In this document: positions 15,821 to 24,651 of the stretch, one piece after another
Numbering within the stretch: the first letter of the stretch is position 1
Layout of the letters: each line of letters starts with the position of its first letter
Assembly: GCF_009495745.1 (NCBI RefSeq)
Contig: NZ_WIDQ01000002.1
Location: 620,001 to 684,000, forward strand
From: Niveispirillum sp. SYP-B3756
GTDB taxonomy: Bacteria; Pseudomonadota; Alphaproteobacteria; Azospirillales; Azospirillaceae
Direction: 5' to 3'
DNA: 64,000 nt
Position numbers and translations under genes: made by a program
Notes under the pieces: generated by a model
The model's database searches: none
What the model was told of the DNA's origin: nothing
What the model saw: only the letters and a program-made list of their open reading frames with translations

Positions 15821-18073
15821 TCAGAACGACTTTTCAAACGAAATCCCCACTGTACGCGGCCGGATATAGTTGAACCAGTAACGGTTGAAGGTCGTCTGGT
15901 TGTTATACCCGCCACCCGTCACGCCCCGCCGGTTGGTAACGTTCTGCATGGACAGGTTGATTTTCCAATCCTCCGACTTCACCCCCACATGCAGGTCGAG
16001 CTGGGCATAGCCGGGATAGGTCTGGCGCAGGGGTGCTTCCTGCCGTGTCGGAACAAACTCTCCCTTGCGGTTGCCGACATAGCTGACCGACCCGCCCATG
16101 AGGAGCAGCAGATCTTGGGTGAGTGAGGATTCGTGATCCACGGAGAAGCGGGCGGAGAAGCGATTGGAATAAGGCAGCCGATCCCCGGCTGCGGCATAAA
16201 CAGCACTTGCCTCGGAGAAGCCGGCCCGCAAGGTGGCATCCGTCCATGCTCCCCAGAGTGCCAGTGTCAACTCATCGGTTGGCCGCGCTTCCAGAGAAAG
16301 CTCGATACCATTGCTGCGGGCACGGCTGGCATTGGTGTTGTAGTTATAGGTCGCATCAGGGGCAACCTGGGTCAGTTGAATGTCCCGCCAGTCGATATGG
16401 TAGAAGGAGAGATCGTACGACAGCAGACGACCGTAGAAATCGCCCTTAGCACCGATCTCGTAATTTTTGGTCTTGTCGGAACGGTATTGGCATGGAACCC
16501 GGGCATCGTTACAGACGGCATTGGGGCCACCCGGCCGATAGCCGGTGGCCAACCGCGCATAAAACATATGGTTGGGGGATAGCTTGAAGCGAGGCGTCAG
16601 CAGATAGGTCAGCGCATGATCCTTTGACGTTGGATCGGTGAACAGGCCGGCCGGCTGGTCGAAATTCCATTGGCGATGCCGCAAATCCTGCTTGTTGGAA
16701 CTCCACCGGGCACCGGCCTGTACATCAAACTGGTCGGTGAAACGCACCGTCACATCGGTAAAGCCCGCATATTCGGTGAATTCAAGCTTGTCCCGCCACA
16801 GGATCGGCACGCCATGAACAGTCCCGTTGGCAGGATCGGTCGCCAGTGCCTGGATCATGTAATGGCTGTTTTCGTTCGTATAAAACGCCCCCACCAGCCA
16901 ATCCACATTGTCACCGATCGGCGTCATCAGGCGCACTTCCTGCGTCAGCTTCTTGGTATTGTATTCTTGATGCAAAAGGGCAGCCATTGGGTTGATGCCC
17001 ACCGGGTAGATCAGCGGCAGGGCGGCATTAAGACCCGATGCCGAGAAATCAACATTATCGACGCTGGGATTGTAAATATAGGACGTCACCGACGTGAGTT
17101 GAGATTTGCCCAGATCGGCATTCACCACAGCGCTGTATATCTGGTTCTTCCACCGGCTGTAGCCGGCACCAATATGATCGCTTTGTCGGTTGTATCGCGG
17201 CAGCGACGTATCGACATTGGAGGAACCGTTGACTTCGGTATCCTGGTAAAGGGCGGACATTTCGACCGACAGCGCGTTCGATGGCTGCCAGAGGGCAGAC
17301 AGGCGGGCACCGCTGACATCCGATTGGTTCACCCCGCGTTTGCCGGTGACGACATTGTCGATATATCCCGCATCCCGGCGGGTAAAAGCGCTGGCACGGA
17401 CGGCAAAGACATCACTCACCGGGATGTTCAGGTTGCCGCGCAGGTTGTAACCCGGTCGATGACCGCCGGAAACAGCTTGCAACCCGCCCCCAACAGTGCC
17501 GGCAAAATCACTCATCGACGGTTTGACCGTCACATATTTCACCAGACCGCCGATGCTGCTGGCGCCATACAAGGTACCCTGCGGGCCGCGCAGCACCTCA
17601 ATCCGCGCCAGATCACCCGGGTCCAGATCGGGGGCGGCACCGAACAGGCCGGCAATGCCGACGGAAGATCCGTAGGGAACATCGTCGATCGTATAGCCAA
17701 CGGTTGGATTGCCGGTGGCCGGACCTGTCGTCACCCCACGGATCGTCAGGTTGGAGCGGCCATTCATGAACTGAAGCCCCAACCCGGGAACACTGGAGAA
17801 GAAATCCTGCGCTCTCAGTTGGTTTTGATCCAGAAGCGCGTCACCCGAAACCGCTGTGACCGGCACCGGCACGTCCTGGAGGCGTTCGGCACGCTTCTGG
17901 GCTGTGACAATGATTTCTTCCAGAATATCCCCCCCAGCATTGCCAGCTTGGGGCCCCGCCACGGACTGTGCCAAGGCCGAAACCGGTGCCAAGGTCAGTG
18001 CGATCAGTGCCAAGCCCCGTGCGCCGGCCCTGTTACAGGCCGTGAACAGGGAACCCATTTTTAAGGTCATCAT
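15821..18073 (-). CDS. TonB-dependent receptor
   Basis: A 750-residue complete outer-membrane receptor. A signal region ends near residue 36 (ALAQ). The TonB box EEIIVTAQKRAERLQDVP lies at about 52-69, the plug has IEVLRGPQGTLYGASSIGGL, and the 22-strand barrel ends in the aromatic residue of GISFEKSF, which is needed for barrel assembly. It belongs to the OAR/BtuB-like group abundant in Caulobacter and sphingomonads. It precedes the PQQ sugar dehydrogenase on the same strand and likely imports that enzyme's substrate or a related glycoside. Specificity is not readable from sequence. Confidence 0.94.
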   Translation of the reverse strand: MMTLKMGSLFTACNRAGARGLALIALTLAPVSALAQSVAGPQAGNAGGDILEEIIVTAQKRAERLQDVPVPVTAVSGDALLDQNQLRAQDFFSSVPGLGLQFMNGRSNLTIRGVTTGPATGNPTVGYTIDDVPYGSSVGIAGLFGAAPDLDPGDLARIEVLRGPQGTLYGASSIGGLVKYVTVKPSMSDFAGTVGGGLQAVSGGHRPGYNLRGNLNIPVSDVFAVRASAFTRRDAGYIDNVVTGKRGVNQSDVSGARLSALWQPSNALSVEMSALYQDTEVNGSSNVDTSLPRYNRQSDHIGAGYSRWKNQIYSAVVNADLGKSQLTSVTSYIYNPSVDNVDFSASGLNAALPLIYPVGINPMAALLHQEYNTKKLTQEVRLMTPIGDNVDWLVGAFYTNENSHYMIQALATDPANGTVHGVPILWRDKLEFTEYAGFTDVTVRFTDQFDVQAGARWSSNKQDLRHRQWNFDQPAGLFTDPTSKDHALTYLLTPRFKLSPNHMFYARLATGYRPGGPNAVCNDARVPCQYRSDKTKNYEIGAKGDFYGRLLSYDLSFYHIDWRDIQLTQVAPDATYNYNTNASRARSNGIELSLEARPTDELTLALWGAWTDATLRAGFSEASAVYAAAGDRLPYSNRFSARFSVDHESSLTQDLLLLMGGSVSYVGNRKGEFVPTRQEAPLRQTYPGYAQLDLHVGVKSEDWKINLSMQNVTNRRGVTGGGYNNQTTFNRYWFNYIRPRTVGISFEKSF

Positions 18074-18299
18074 TACCCGTACCCTTCCCTGAATATATTT
18101 TGATTAAGATTCCCGCATTTCTTGCAGCGCACGGGTTGTCTTAATGGGCGTCCGGCCGGGCGGCGCATCTGTTGTCGGCGCCGCTTATCCTCCGCCACCG
18201 CCATACTATAAGTCTCACCCTGGCTCGGTAAAATTGCCGAACTGGAAGCGCCATTTGCAGAATCGGCCAGTTGCCCGTTCACAATAGCTTGTTCCAATC

Positions 18300-18328
18300 A
18301 TCCGCCAGGCTGCTTCGCTCTGGCGGAT
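18300..18328. repeat. Inverted repeat / stem-loop upstream of the TonB receptor
   Basis: ATCCGCCAG and CTGGCGGAT form nine-base arms around an 11-base loop, 227 bases upstream of the receptor start. It lies in the 768-base gene-poor gap 18074-18841 and may be a terminator of a small transcript or a regulatory hairpin. Confidence 0.5.
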
Positions 18329-18362
18329 GTTGATTAAGTATTTTGTATAATGCGCTCAAAGA

Positions 18363-18390
18363 TTGAAAGAGTTCTAGATTTAACTATAAT
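18363..18390 (+). promoter_or_regulatory. Sigma-70-like promoter
   Basis: TTGAAA (18363-18368), a 16-base spacer and TATAAT (18385-18390) form a good match to the vegetative consensus, in an AT-rich island facing right. The nearest gene on that strand is the antiporter 450 bases on, so it could make a long leader or a small RNA that includes the repeat at 18444. Confidence 0.45.
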
Positions 18391-18443
18391 AAACTATTGA
18401 TGTTTCTAAAGAGATAACGGAATTCATCCGATATTTGGAGATC

Positions 18444-18493
18444 CCAATCTCCCTTGACCGTTACCGATCCAGGGGGATTTTGCGTTCCCTTAG
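18444..18493 (+). repeat. Hairpin-forming interspersed repeat, copy 1
   Basis: A 50-base unit holds the near-palindrome AATCTCCCTTGACCG / CGATCCAGGGGGATT followed by TTGCGTTCCCTTAG. A second copy with a handful of changes lies on the opposite strand at 29900-29949, so this is a dispersed element. The changes largely keep the stem. Confidence 0.7.
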
Positions 18494-18533
18494 CTTACGC
18501 CGGCACGCGACCGCCGGCCAGCAACCCGTGCTG

Positions 18534-18683
18534 CTACACCCCCGCTGCCGTCAGAAAGCCCAGCAGGGCCAGGACCAGCAGGACCGCAACGGCGACCAGG
18601 GTGATTTTCGGGGTCGCCGGATCAGGTCTTATATGCATTGGTGCGGCGGCCCCTTGGATGGTGTGTCTAATCGATACATCCAT
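18534..18683 (-). CDS. Possible small single-pass membrane protein
   Basis: A frame of 49 codons (ATG at 18683, or a shorter form from ATG at 18638) ends in a clear hydrophobic helix (ITLVAVAVLLVLALLGFLTA) preceded by a short polar N-terminus. The composition is unlike a random antisense frame, and nothing else occupies the region. No strong ribosome-binding site precedes either ATG; AAGGGG lies about 12 bases before the shorter start. It might be a real small protein with a C-terminal anchor, but I see no known family. Confidence 0.35.
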   Translation of the reverse strand: MDVSIRHTIQGAAAPMHIRPDPATPKITLVAVAVLLVLALLGFLTAAGV

Positions 18684-18841
18684 GATAATCGCTCGCAAAA
18701 TTGTCTGTCCAGCGGCAACAATGCCACGGGCCTGCCACATTTTGTCCCGGTCCCGGGCGTTGTTTGCCTTAAATCCACCTTTGCCCGTTATCATGCTGTT
18801 GGTCATGCAGCGGGACAGTGGCGCAGAGGGGAAACGGATAC

Positions 18842-21403
18842 ATGTCGGATTTACCGTCCATTCTGATCATCGTTGCCTTTCTGCTGGCGGTGATCAGCCT
18901 GGTGCAGCCGGTGGCCCGGCTGCTGCGCGTCTCGCAGACGGTGATCCTGGCCTTGGTCGGCATTGCCATTGCCGCCATCTCCTCCTTCCTGCTGCACAGC
19001 AGTTTCACCGACCTGTTCAACAAACCGGCGGAACTGATCCTGGATTTCCCTATCACCTCTCAGGTCTTCATCTTTCTGTTCCTGCCCATCCTGCTGTTTC
19101 AGGCGTCGCTGACGCTGGATGTGCGGCGGCTGGCCGATGATGCCGCCCCCATTCTGGTGATGGCGGTGGTGGCCGTGGTGGTCACCACAGCCGTGGTGGG
19201 GCTGGCGCTGGACCCGTTTGCCGGGGTGCCGCTGGCCGCCTGCCTGATGTTGGGTGCCATCGTTGCCACCACCGATCCGGCGGCCGTGGTCGCCATCTTC
19301 CGCGATCTGGGTGCCCCGCCGCGCCTGACGCGGCTGGTGGAGGGGGAAAGCCTGCTGAATGATGCCACCGCCATTGCCATTTTCAGTGTGCTGCTGGGCT
19401 ATATCACCGCCGAACAGCCGCCGGCCCTGGGGGCTGTGCTGCTGGGTTTTGTGCGCAGCTTTGCTGGCGGGGTGCTGCTGGGCGCGCTGATCGCCCGGGC
19501 CTTCGTGGCGCTGCTGCCGCTGGTGCGTGACCTGCGCGCGGCGGAGGTCACGCTGACCCTGGCCTTGCCCTATCTGATCTTCATCATCTGCGAACGCTAT
19601 CTGCATGTTTCCGGCGTGGTGGCGGTGGTGGCGGGCGGGCTGGTGCTGGGGGCCATGGGCCGGTCGCGCATCTCCCCGGAAAACTGGCGCTTCCTGGATG
19701 AGGTGTGGGAACAGTTGGGCTTCTGGGCCAGTTCGCTGATCTTCATCCTGGCGGCCATGCTGGTGCCCAAACTGGTACGCGGCATTGATCTGGCCGATAT
19801 CGGGCTGGTGCTGGTGGTGGTGACGGCCTGTCTGGTGGCGCGCGCGGCCGTGCTGTTCGGCCTGCTGCCGTTCCTGTCGCTGCTGCGGCTGGGGCAGCGT
19901 GTCTCCACCCCCTATAAAACGGTGATCCTGTGGGGCGGCCTGCGTGGTGCCGTCACCCTGGCCCTGGCGCTCTCCATCACGGAAAACCGTGCCGTTTCCC
20001 ACGATATTCAGCGGTTTATCGCCATTGTTGCCACCGGCTATGTGCTGTTCACCCTGCTGGTGAATGGCACCACCCTGCGCCCGGTGATCAAGCTGCTGCG
20101 GCTGGACCAGTTGAGCCCCGTCGATCTGGCCTTGCGCAACCGGGTGCTGGCCATTTCCCTGGTTTCCGTGCGGGATGAGGTGGCGGGCCGCGCCCAGGCC
20201 TATCACCTGTCCGATGAAACGCTGGCCGCCACCGTCCGCCCCTATGAGGATCGTATCGCCCTGGTGGCAGAGGCCCAGGCCGCCAGTGAAGGGATTTCCG
20301 AACGTGACCGGCTGTCCATCGGGCTGGTGGCCCTGGCGGGCCGGGAACGTGACGTGCTGCTGGAGCATTTCCACCGCAAGACCGCCTCACCCAAAGTGCT
20401 GGAGGCGATGCTGCAGCAGGCCGACCGCATTGTGGAGGCGGCGCGCCAGGGCCGGTCCGACTATAATAAGGCCGCGCGCGGCTGGCTGGAATTCGACCGG
20501 CCCCTGCGCGCCGCCGTGGCGCTGCACCGGCTGACACGGCTGGAATCCATGCTGGCGCAGCGGCTGGCCGACCGGTTTGAAACCCTGCTGGTCAGCCGGA
20601 TTGTGCTGGAGGATCTGCGCCGCTTCGCCACGGCCAAGCTGTTGCCGGTGCTCGGGCCGCGCATGACCGCCATCCTGCGGGAAATGCTGGATAACCGGAT
20701 CGAAGCGACATCCAAGGCGCTGGATGCCCAACATCTGCAATATCCCGGCTATGCCGCCGCGTTGGAACGCCGTTTCCTGCGCCAATACGCCCTGCGGCTG
20801 GAGGAGCGGGAATACCGCACGCTGCTGGAAGATGGGCTGATCGGTTCGGAACTGTTCCATAACCTGCGGGTGGAATTGCAGGAGGAACAGGATACGGTGC
20901 TGCGCCGTCCCCGGCTGGATTTGCGGCTGGAACCGCAGACCCTGCTGGCCCAGTTCCCCATGTTCGCCACCTTGAGCGAAGAGGAGTTGGGCAAGCTGGC
21001 CGGGCTGCTGCGTCCCCGCTTCGCGCAGCCGGGGGAAAAGCTGATCAGCCAGGGGGCCAAGGCCGACAGCATGTTCTTCATCGCCTCCGGTGCGGTGGAG
21101 ATTTTGCTGGAGAAGCGGCGTATCCGTCTGGGCCGCAGCGATTTCTTCGGTGAAATGGGCCTGATCGCCCGCAAGCCGCGCAGCGCCGACGTGGTGGCGC
21201 TGACCCATTGCCATCTGCTGGAACTGGGCGGCAGCGCCTTCCATAAAACGCTGGAAAATAACATGGCCATGCAGGTGAAGATCGCCGCCATTGCCGAGGC
21301 GCGGGAGCAGATGAATGCCAATCCGGAACCAGAACCGGAGCCGGAACCGACCAGCAACGTCATCGCCCTGCCGCCACCCCCGCCCCGGCGGGTGGCGGAT
21401 TAG
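18842..21403 (+). CDS. CPA1-type Na+(K+)/H+ antiporter with C-terminal cyclic-nucleotide-binding domain
   Basis: An 853-residue inner-membrane cation/proton antiporter. The N-terminal half has about 12 membrane segments with CPA1 marks: FLPILLFQASL (80-90), ATTDPAAV (142-149) and ESLLNDATAIAIF with the ion-binding Asn-Asp pair (N173, D174). A soluble helical region follows, then a cyclic-nucleotide-binding domain at about residues 700-805 (FPMFATLSEEEL, SGAVEILL, FFGEMGLIARKPRSADV). The tail contains an Glu-Pro repeat. The start at ATG 18842 has AGGGGAAACGG upstream. Length and domain order match the SOS1-like/NhaP2-extended group, which regulates internal pH and sodium or potassium. The CNB motif has R in PRSADV, as in cNMP binders. 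Confidence 0.93.
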   Translation: MSDLPSILIIVAFLLAVISLVQPVARLLRVSQTVILALVGIAIAAISSFLLHSSFTDLFNKPAELILDFPITSQVFIFLFLPILLFQASLTLDVRRLADDAAPILVMAVVAVVVTTAVVGLALDPFAGVPLAACLMLGAIVATTDPAAVVAIFRDLGAPPRLTRLVEGESLLNDATAIAIFSVLLGYITAEQPPALGAVLLGFVRSFAGGVLLGALIARAFVALLPLVRDLRAAEVTLTLALPYLIFIICERYLHVSGVVAVVAGGLVLGAMGRSRISPENWRFLDEVWEQLGFWASSLIFILAAMLVPKLVRGIDLADIGLVLVVVTACLVARAAVLFGLLPFLSLLRLGQRVSTPYKTVILWGGLRGAVTLALALSITENRAVSHDIQRFIAIVATGYVLFTLLVNGTTLRPVIKLLRLDQLSPVDLALRNRVLAISLVSVRDEVAGRAQAYHLSDETLAATVRPYEDRIALVAEAQAASEGISERDRLSIGLVALAGRERDVLLEHFHRKTASPKVLEAMLQQADRIVEAARQGRSDYNKAARGWLEFDRPLRAAVALHRLTRLESMLAQRLADRFETLLVSRIVLEDLRRFATAKLLPVLGPRMTAILREMLDNRIEATSKALDAQHLQYPGYAAALERRFLRQYALRLEEREYRTLLEDGLIGSELFHNLRVELQEEQDTVLRRPRLDLRLEPQTLLAQFPMFATLSEEELGKLAGLLRPRFAQPGEKLISQGAKADSMFFIASGAVEILLEKRRIRLGRSDFFGEMGLIARKPRSADVVALTHCHLLELGGSAFHKTLENNMAMQVKIAAIAEAREQMNANPEPEPEPEPTSNVIALPPPPPRRVAD

Positions 21404-21450
21404 GGGGGGTAAGAAGCCGCCCATAAATTTTTGCGACTTTACAATCTCTT

Positions 21451-21484
21451 AACCGTCATTCCCGCCTTCGCGGGAATGACGGTT
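21451..21484. terminator. REP-like palindrome acting as bidirectional terminator
   Basis: Fifteen-base perfect arms (AACCGTCATTCCCGC and complement) around CTTC lie between the convergent antiporter and xylC genes. The CGTCATTCCCGC stem is the classic form of dispersed REP-like palindromes in Proteobacteria. T/A-rich sequence follows. Confidence 0.7.
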
Positions 21485-21545
21485 TAATATTTCCGGATGA
21501 TAGAAGGAGGTTGTCAGCTTCTCCTTGAAGATGCAGCCCCCCGCC

Positions 21546-22433
21546 TCACACCCCGACCGCAATCTCCGCGCCCCGCAGCCCCGGCACGCTGGCGCTGAAC
21601 TGGAACAGGTCGCCCGCCTGCGGCTGCTGGGCGCGCTCGGCATCCGACAGGCCCTTGGCGGCCGTGGTGGCGAACAGGGTTGTGCCATCTGCCCCGCCAA
21701 AGGCCAGCTTGGTGATATTGGCCACGGGGAAGCGCACCATTTCCAGCAATTCCCCTTTGGGGGAATAGCGCCGGGCGCCCCAGCCGGCAAACAGGCCGAT
21801 CCACAGGCAGCCCTCGGCATCTACCACCGGCCCGTCCGGGTAGCCCTCGGCCATATCCATGGCGATCAGCACGTCGCTGGAGCGAACCGACCCGTCCGGC
21901 CCCAGCGCGCAGGCATGGACCCGCCCGCCCAACGTATCGATATGGTAGAGGATCGACCCGTCCGGGCTGTGCGCCGGGCCATTGGTGATGCAGACCTTGG
22001 GCGTGCTGGCCACACAGGTGCCATCGGCGGCCAGCCGATAGATGCTGCCACTATCGGCAATCTCCGCATCATCCATGCTGCCGAACCACAGCCGGCCCTG
22101 GCTATCCACCGTACCATCATTCAGCCGGTTACCCGGCAAATGCGGTTCCGGGGCCACCAGCGGGGTGAAGGCCCCCGTCGCGGGCTCGAACCGGTGCAGC
22201 CCTTGCTGCAACCCGGCGATGAAGCTGCCCCCGACCACCGGCAGCACGAAACCGCATTGGCCCGGCGCGTCCCAGCTTTGCCGCGACCCGCTGGCCGGGT
22301 CATAGCGGTGGACATGCTGCTTCTTGATATCCACGAACCACAGCGCGGCATCGCGGGCAACCCAGGTGGGGCCTTCGCCCAGGGTGGCACCCAGCGACCA
22401 GACGCTGACCGGTTGGCTGGTTACGACGCTCAT
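21546..22433 (-). CDS. xylC: SMP-30/gluconolactonase-family xylonolactonase
   Basis: A 295-residue six-bladed propeller of the SMP-30/LRE family. Family metal-site stretches are ATLGEGPTWV (Glu near residue 18), NRLNDGTVDSQGRLWFGSM (Asn/Asp), ITNGPAHSPDG and GYPDGPVVDAEG. Together with xylB and xylX immediately upstream, and by resemblance to the Caulobacter xylonolactonase as I remember it, it should open D-xylono-lactone to D-xylonate in the cytoplasm. The ATG at 22433 overlaps the xylB stop as ATGA, which decides the start against one two codons upstream. Related lactones may also be used. Confidence 0.87.
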   Translation of the reverse strand: MSVVTSQPVSVWSLGATLGEGPTWVARDAALWFVDIKKQHVHRYDPASGSRQSWDAPGQCGFVLPVVGGSFIAGLQQGLHRFEPATGAFTPLVAPEPHLPGNRLNDGTVDSQGRLWFGSMDDAEIADSGSIYRLAADGTCVASTPKVCITNGPAHSPDGSILYHIDTLGGRVHACALGPDGSVRSSDVLIAMDMAEGYPDGPVVDAEGCLWIGLFAGWGARRYSPKGELLEMVRFPVANITKLAFGGADGTTLFATTAAKGLSDAERAQQPQAGDLFQFSASVPGLRGAEIAVGV

Positions 22434-23212
22434 CGCCACCCCGCATCGATGAAATATTCATGGGCCGTGATCAGCCGCGCATCATCGGATGCCAGGAACA
22501 GGATCAGGGCCGCCACATCGCGCGGCACCAGCCGTCCCTTCAGGCACTGGGCGGCGACGATTTCCGCCTCACCCTCCGGCGTGTACCATTTTTCCTGTCG
22601 CGGGGTGCGCACATTGCCGGGCACCACGCAGGTGACGCGGATATTATCCGGCCCCAATTCGCGGGCCAGCGAACGGGTCATGCCCTCGATCGCTGCCTTG
22701 GCCGTCTGGTACAGCGACAGTTCCGGCAAGGCCAGATGCCAGGAGATGGAGCCCAGATTGATGATGGCCCCGCCGCCGGCCGCCCGCATCCCCGGCACCA
22801 CGGCCTGGGCGCAGAACAGCTTATGCTTCAGGTTCACCGCCATGCGGTCATCCCAATAGGCTTCGGTGATCTGGTCCAGCCCATGCCGGTCATCATTGGC
22901 GGCATTGTTCACCAGCACATGGAACGGCCCGCCCTCGGCCACCAGCGCGGCGATGGCGGCCTGGGAGGCGGCGATATCCTTCAGGTCCATGCGCAGAAAG
23001 CGCGGGGCCGGGTTGGCACCGGACAGGCTTGCCACCAGCGCCAGGGAATCCTCTTCGGCAATGTCGAAGAACACCACGTCGGCCCCCTGGGCGACGAAGG
23101 CTTCGACAATACCCGCCCCAATGCCGGACCCGCCACCGGTGACCAGCACGCGCTTGCCCCGCAGGCTGGGATAGATGGCGGTGAGCGCACCGGCCGTTTC
23201 AGTTGCCGACAT
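22430..23212 (-). CDS. xylB: D-xylose 1-dehydrogenase (SDR family)
   Basis: A 260-residue classical SDR with cofactor motif TGGGSGIG (25-32), NNAAND at about 102-107 and the catalytic set S155, Y168 and K172 (YQTAK). It closely resembles Caulobacter XylB across its length as I recall that sequence, notably in AIYPSLRGKRV, NDDRH, GSISWHL, NIRVTCVVPGN and RQEKWYTPEGEAEIVAAQCLKGR. The reaction is NAD-dependent oxidation of D-xylose to D-xylono-1,4-lactone, the first step of the Weimberg pathway. The gene lies 58 bases after xylX and overlaps xylC. Confidence 0.92.
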   Translation of the reverse strand: MSATETAGALTAIYPSLRGKRVLVTGGGSGIGAGIVEAFVAQGADVVFFDIAEEDSLALVASLSGANPAPRFLRMDLKDIAASQAAIAALVAEGGPFHVLVNNAANDDRHGLDQITEAYWDDRMAVNLKHKLFCAQAVVPGMRAAGGGAIINLGSISWHLALPELSLYQTAKAAIEGMTRSLARELGPDNIRVTCVVPGNVRTPRQEKWYTPEGEAEIVAAQCLKGRLVPRDVAALILFLASDDARLITAHEYFIDAGWR

Positions 23213-23270
23213 GGATTTCTTCCAATCACGTCAAAGAATAAGAAGGGGGAAAGGGAAGGGGCTGCGCGCG

Positions 23271-24425
23271 TCAGCGCAGCAGCCCGCGCCCCGCCAGATT
23301 GCGCATCAGCACCCGCAGGCCGTAATGCCAGGGGGCGGCATCGCGCGCCGTCGTTACCCGGTTGGACAAGGCACCCAGGCGTTCAGCGGAAATCCGCACC
23401 ACATCGCCCACCTTATGGGTGAAGCCGCGGCCCGGATCGTCACGATCCTGCGTCGGGGCGAACAGGGTGCCCAGGAACAGCACGAACCCATCGGGGAAGT
23501 GATGTTCGCTCATCGCCTGACGCACCAGTTCCGCCGGATCGCGGCTGATCTCCCGCATGGTGCTGCGCCCGGTCAGCACATAGCCTTCCGGCCCGTCGAT
23601 CCGCAGATCGACCACGGCGTTGCGCACATCATCCAGGGTGAATCCGGCATCGAACAGGCGGATGAATGGACCGATGGAGCAGGAGGCGTTATTGTCCTTT
23701 GCCTTGGACAGCAGCAGCGCGCTGCGGCCTTCAAAGTCACGCAGGTTCACATCATTGCCCAGCGTGGCCCCCAGGATGCGGCCCTTGGCGTCCACCGCCA
23801 GCACCACTTCCGGTTCCGGGTTGTTCCAGCTTGAATCCGAGCGCACGCCGATTTCCGCCCCCCAGCCGACTGAGGCCAGCACGGCGCATTTGGTGAAAAT
23901 CTCCGCATCCGGGCCGATGGCGACTTCCAGATATTGCGACCACATGCCGTCATTGATCAGCACCTGCTTCAGCTTGGCCGCCTCTTCCGATCCCGGCACC
24001 ACGGCGCGGATGCCGCCGCCGATGCGCGCTTCGATGGAGGCGCGGACGGCAGCCGCCGCATTGGCATCGCCGCGCACCCGCTCCTCAATCACCCGCTCGA
24101 TGGCGGAAATGGCGAAGGTGACGCCGGCTGCCTTCACCACCTGCAGATCGATGGGCGCCAGGATGAAGGGGGACCGGGCATCCTGTGCCGCCGCCCGTGC
24201 CGCCAGTTCGGCCACATCGAACAGCGGCCGGCCGGTCACAGCGGCCGGGTTATCCAGCGCCAGCAGGTCGGCCACGGTGGCGGCGGTGTCGGATACGTCT
24301 TCCACCATGCCCTGGCGGATGATCACCGGGGTGGGGCCGGCCTCCAGTTGCAGGCGACCGACAAAGACCCCGGCCGCCGCATCGGCGGGCAGCAGATCAA
24401 CGGAATTTGCGACGGCGTTTCCCAT
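23271..24425 (-). CDS. xylX: 2-keto-3-deoxy-D-xylonate dehydratase (FAH family)
   Basis: A 384-residue FAH-fold protein. Stretches such as LKAAGVTFA-type VVKAAGVTFAIS, ERVIEERVRGDA, DGMWSQYLEVAIGPDAEIF, GNDVNLRDFEGRSALLLSKA and FTHKVGDVVRIS match Caulobacter XylX, the dehydratase that makes alpha-ketoglutarate semialdehyde from 2-keto-3-deoxyxylonate. The frame is open upstream, but the ATG at 24425 begins the conserved part. It is the promoter-proximal gene of xylXBC. A LacI-type operator lies at 24458-24471. xylA and xylD, present in the Caulobacter operon, are not here. Confidence 0.92.
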   Translation of the reverse strand: MGNAVANSVDLLPADAAAGVFVGRLQLEAGPTPVIIRQGMVEDVSDTAATVADLLALDNPAAVTGRPLFDVAELAARAAAQDARSPFILAPIDLQVVKAAGVTFAISAIERVIEERVRGDANAAAAVRASIEARIGGGIRAVVPGSEEAAKLKQVLINDGMWSQYLEVAIGPDAEIFTKCAVLASVGWGAEIGVRSDSSWNNPEPEVVLAVDAKGRILGATLGNDVNLRDFEGRSALLLSKAKDNNASCSIGPFIRLFDAGFTLDDVRNAVVDLRIDGPEGYVLTGRSTMREISRDPAELVRQAMSEHHFPDGFVLFLGTLFAPTQDRDDPGRGFTHKVGDVVRISAERLGALSNRVTTARDAAPWHYGLRVLMRNLAGRGLLR

Positions 24426-24457
24426 GGTGGTTTCTCGATATTGGTAGGGACTGATTT

Positions 24458-24471
24458 TGATAACGCTACCA
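24458..24471. promoter_or_regulatory. LacI-type operator before xylX
   Basis: TGATAACGCTACCA fits the LacI-family pattern TGNNANCGNTNNCA with a central CG and lies 32 bases before the xylX start. Similar sites occur before the LacI gene and the sugar porter. Confidence 0.7.
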
Positions 24472-24651
24472 TTGTTGAGGGCGAGTGGGAAGAGAGGTGG
24501 TGTTGTGTTTTGCCTTTCAATCTCCCCCCGGTCATTGGCGCGTATTTTCCGCGCGTGCGCCTCTACAGCGCCTCTATCGACGGGTTTACCTGTCGGTGGC
24601 TTGGGCCCGGGCTCGGTGGGGGCAGGCAAGGCGACGTCGCTTCGCCCTTTG

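Noticed and set aside
18435-18866. Plus-strand frame of 143 codons after the sigma-70-like promoter
   Set aside because: Its first part is only the translated interspersed repeat (a like peptide is read from the second copy), and the rest has no protein character.
18851-20374. Open frame of 507 codons opposite the antiporter gene
   Set aside because: Gln- and His-rich low-complexity translation that mirrors the antiporter codons; no domain visible.
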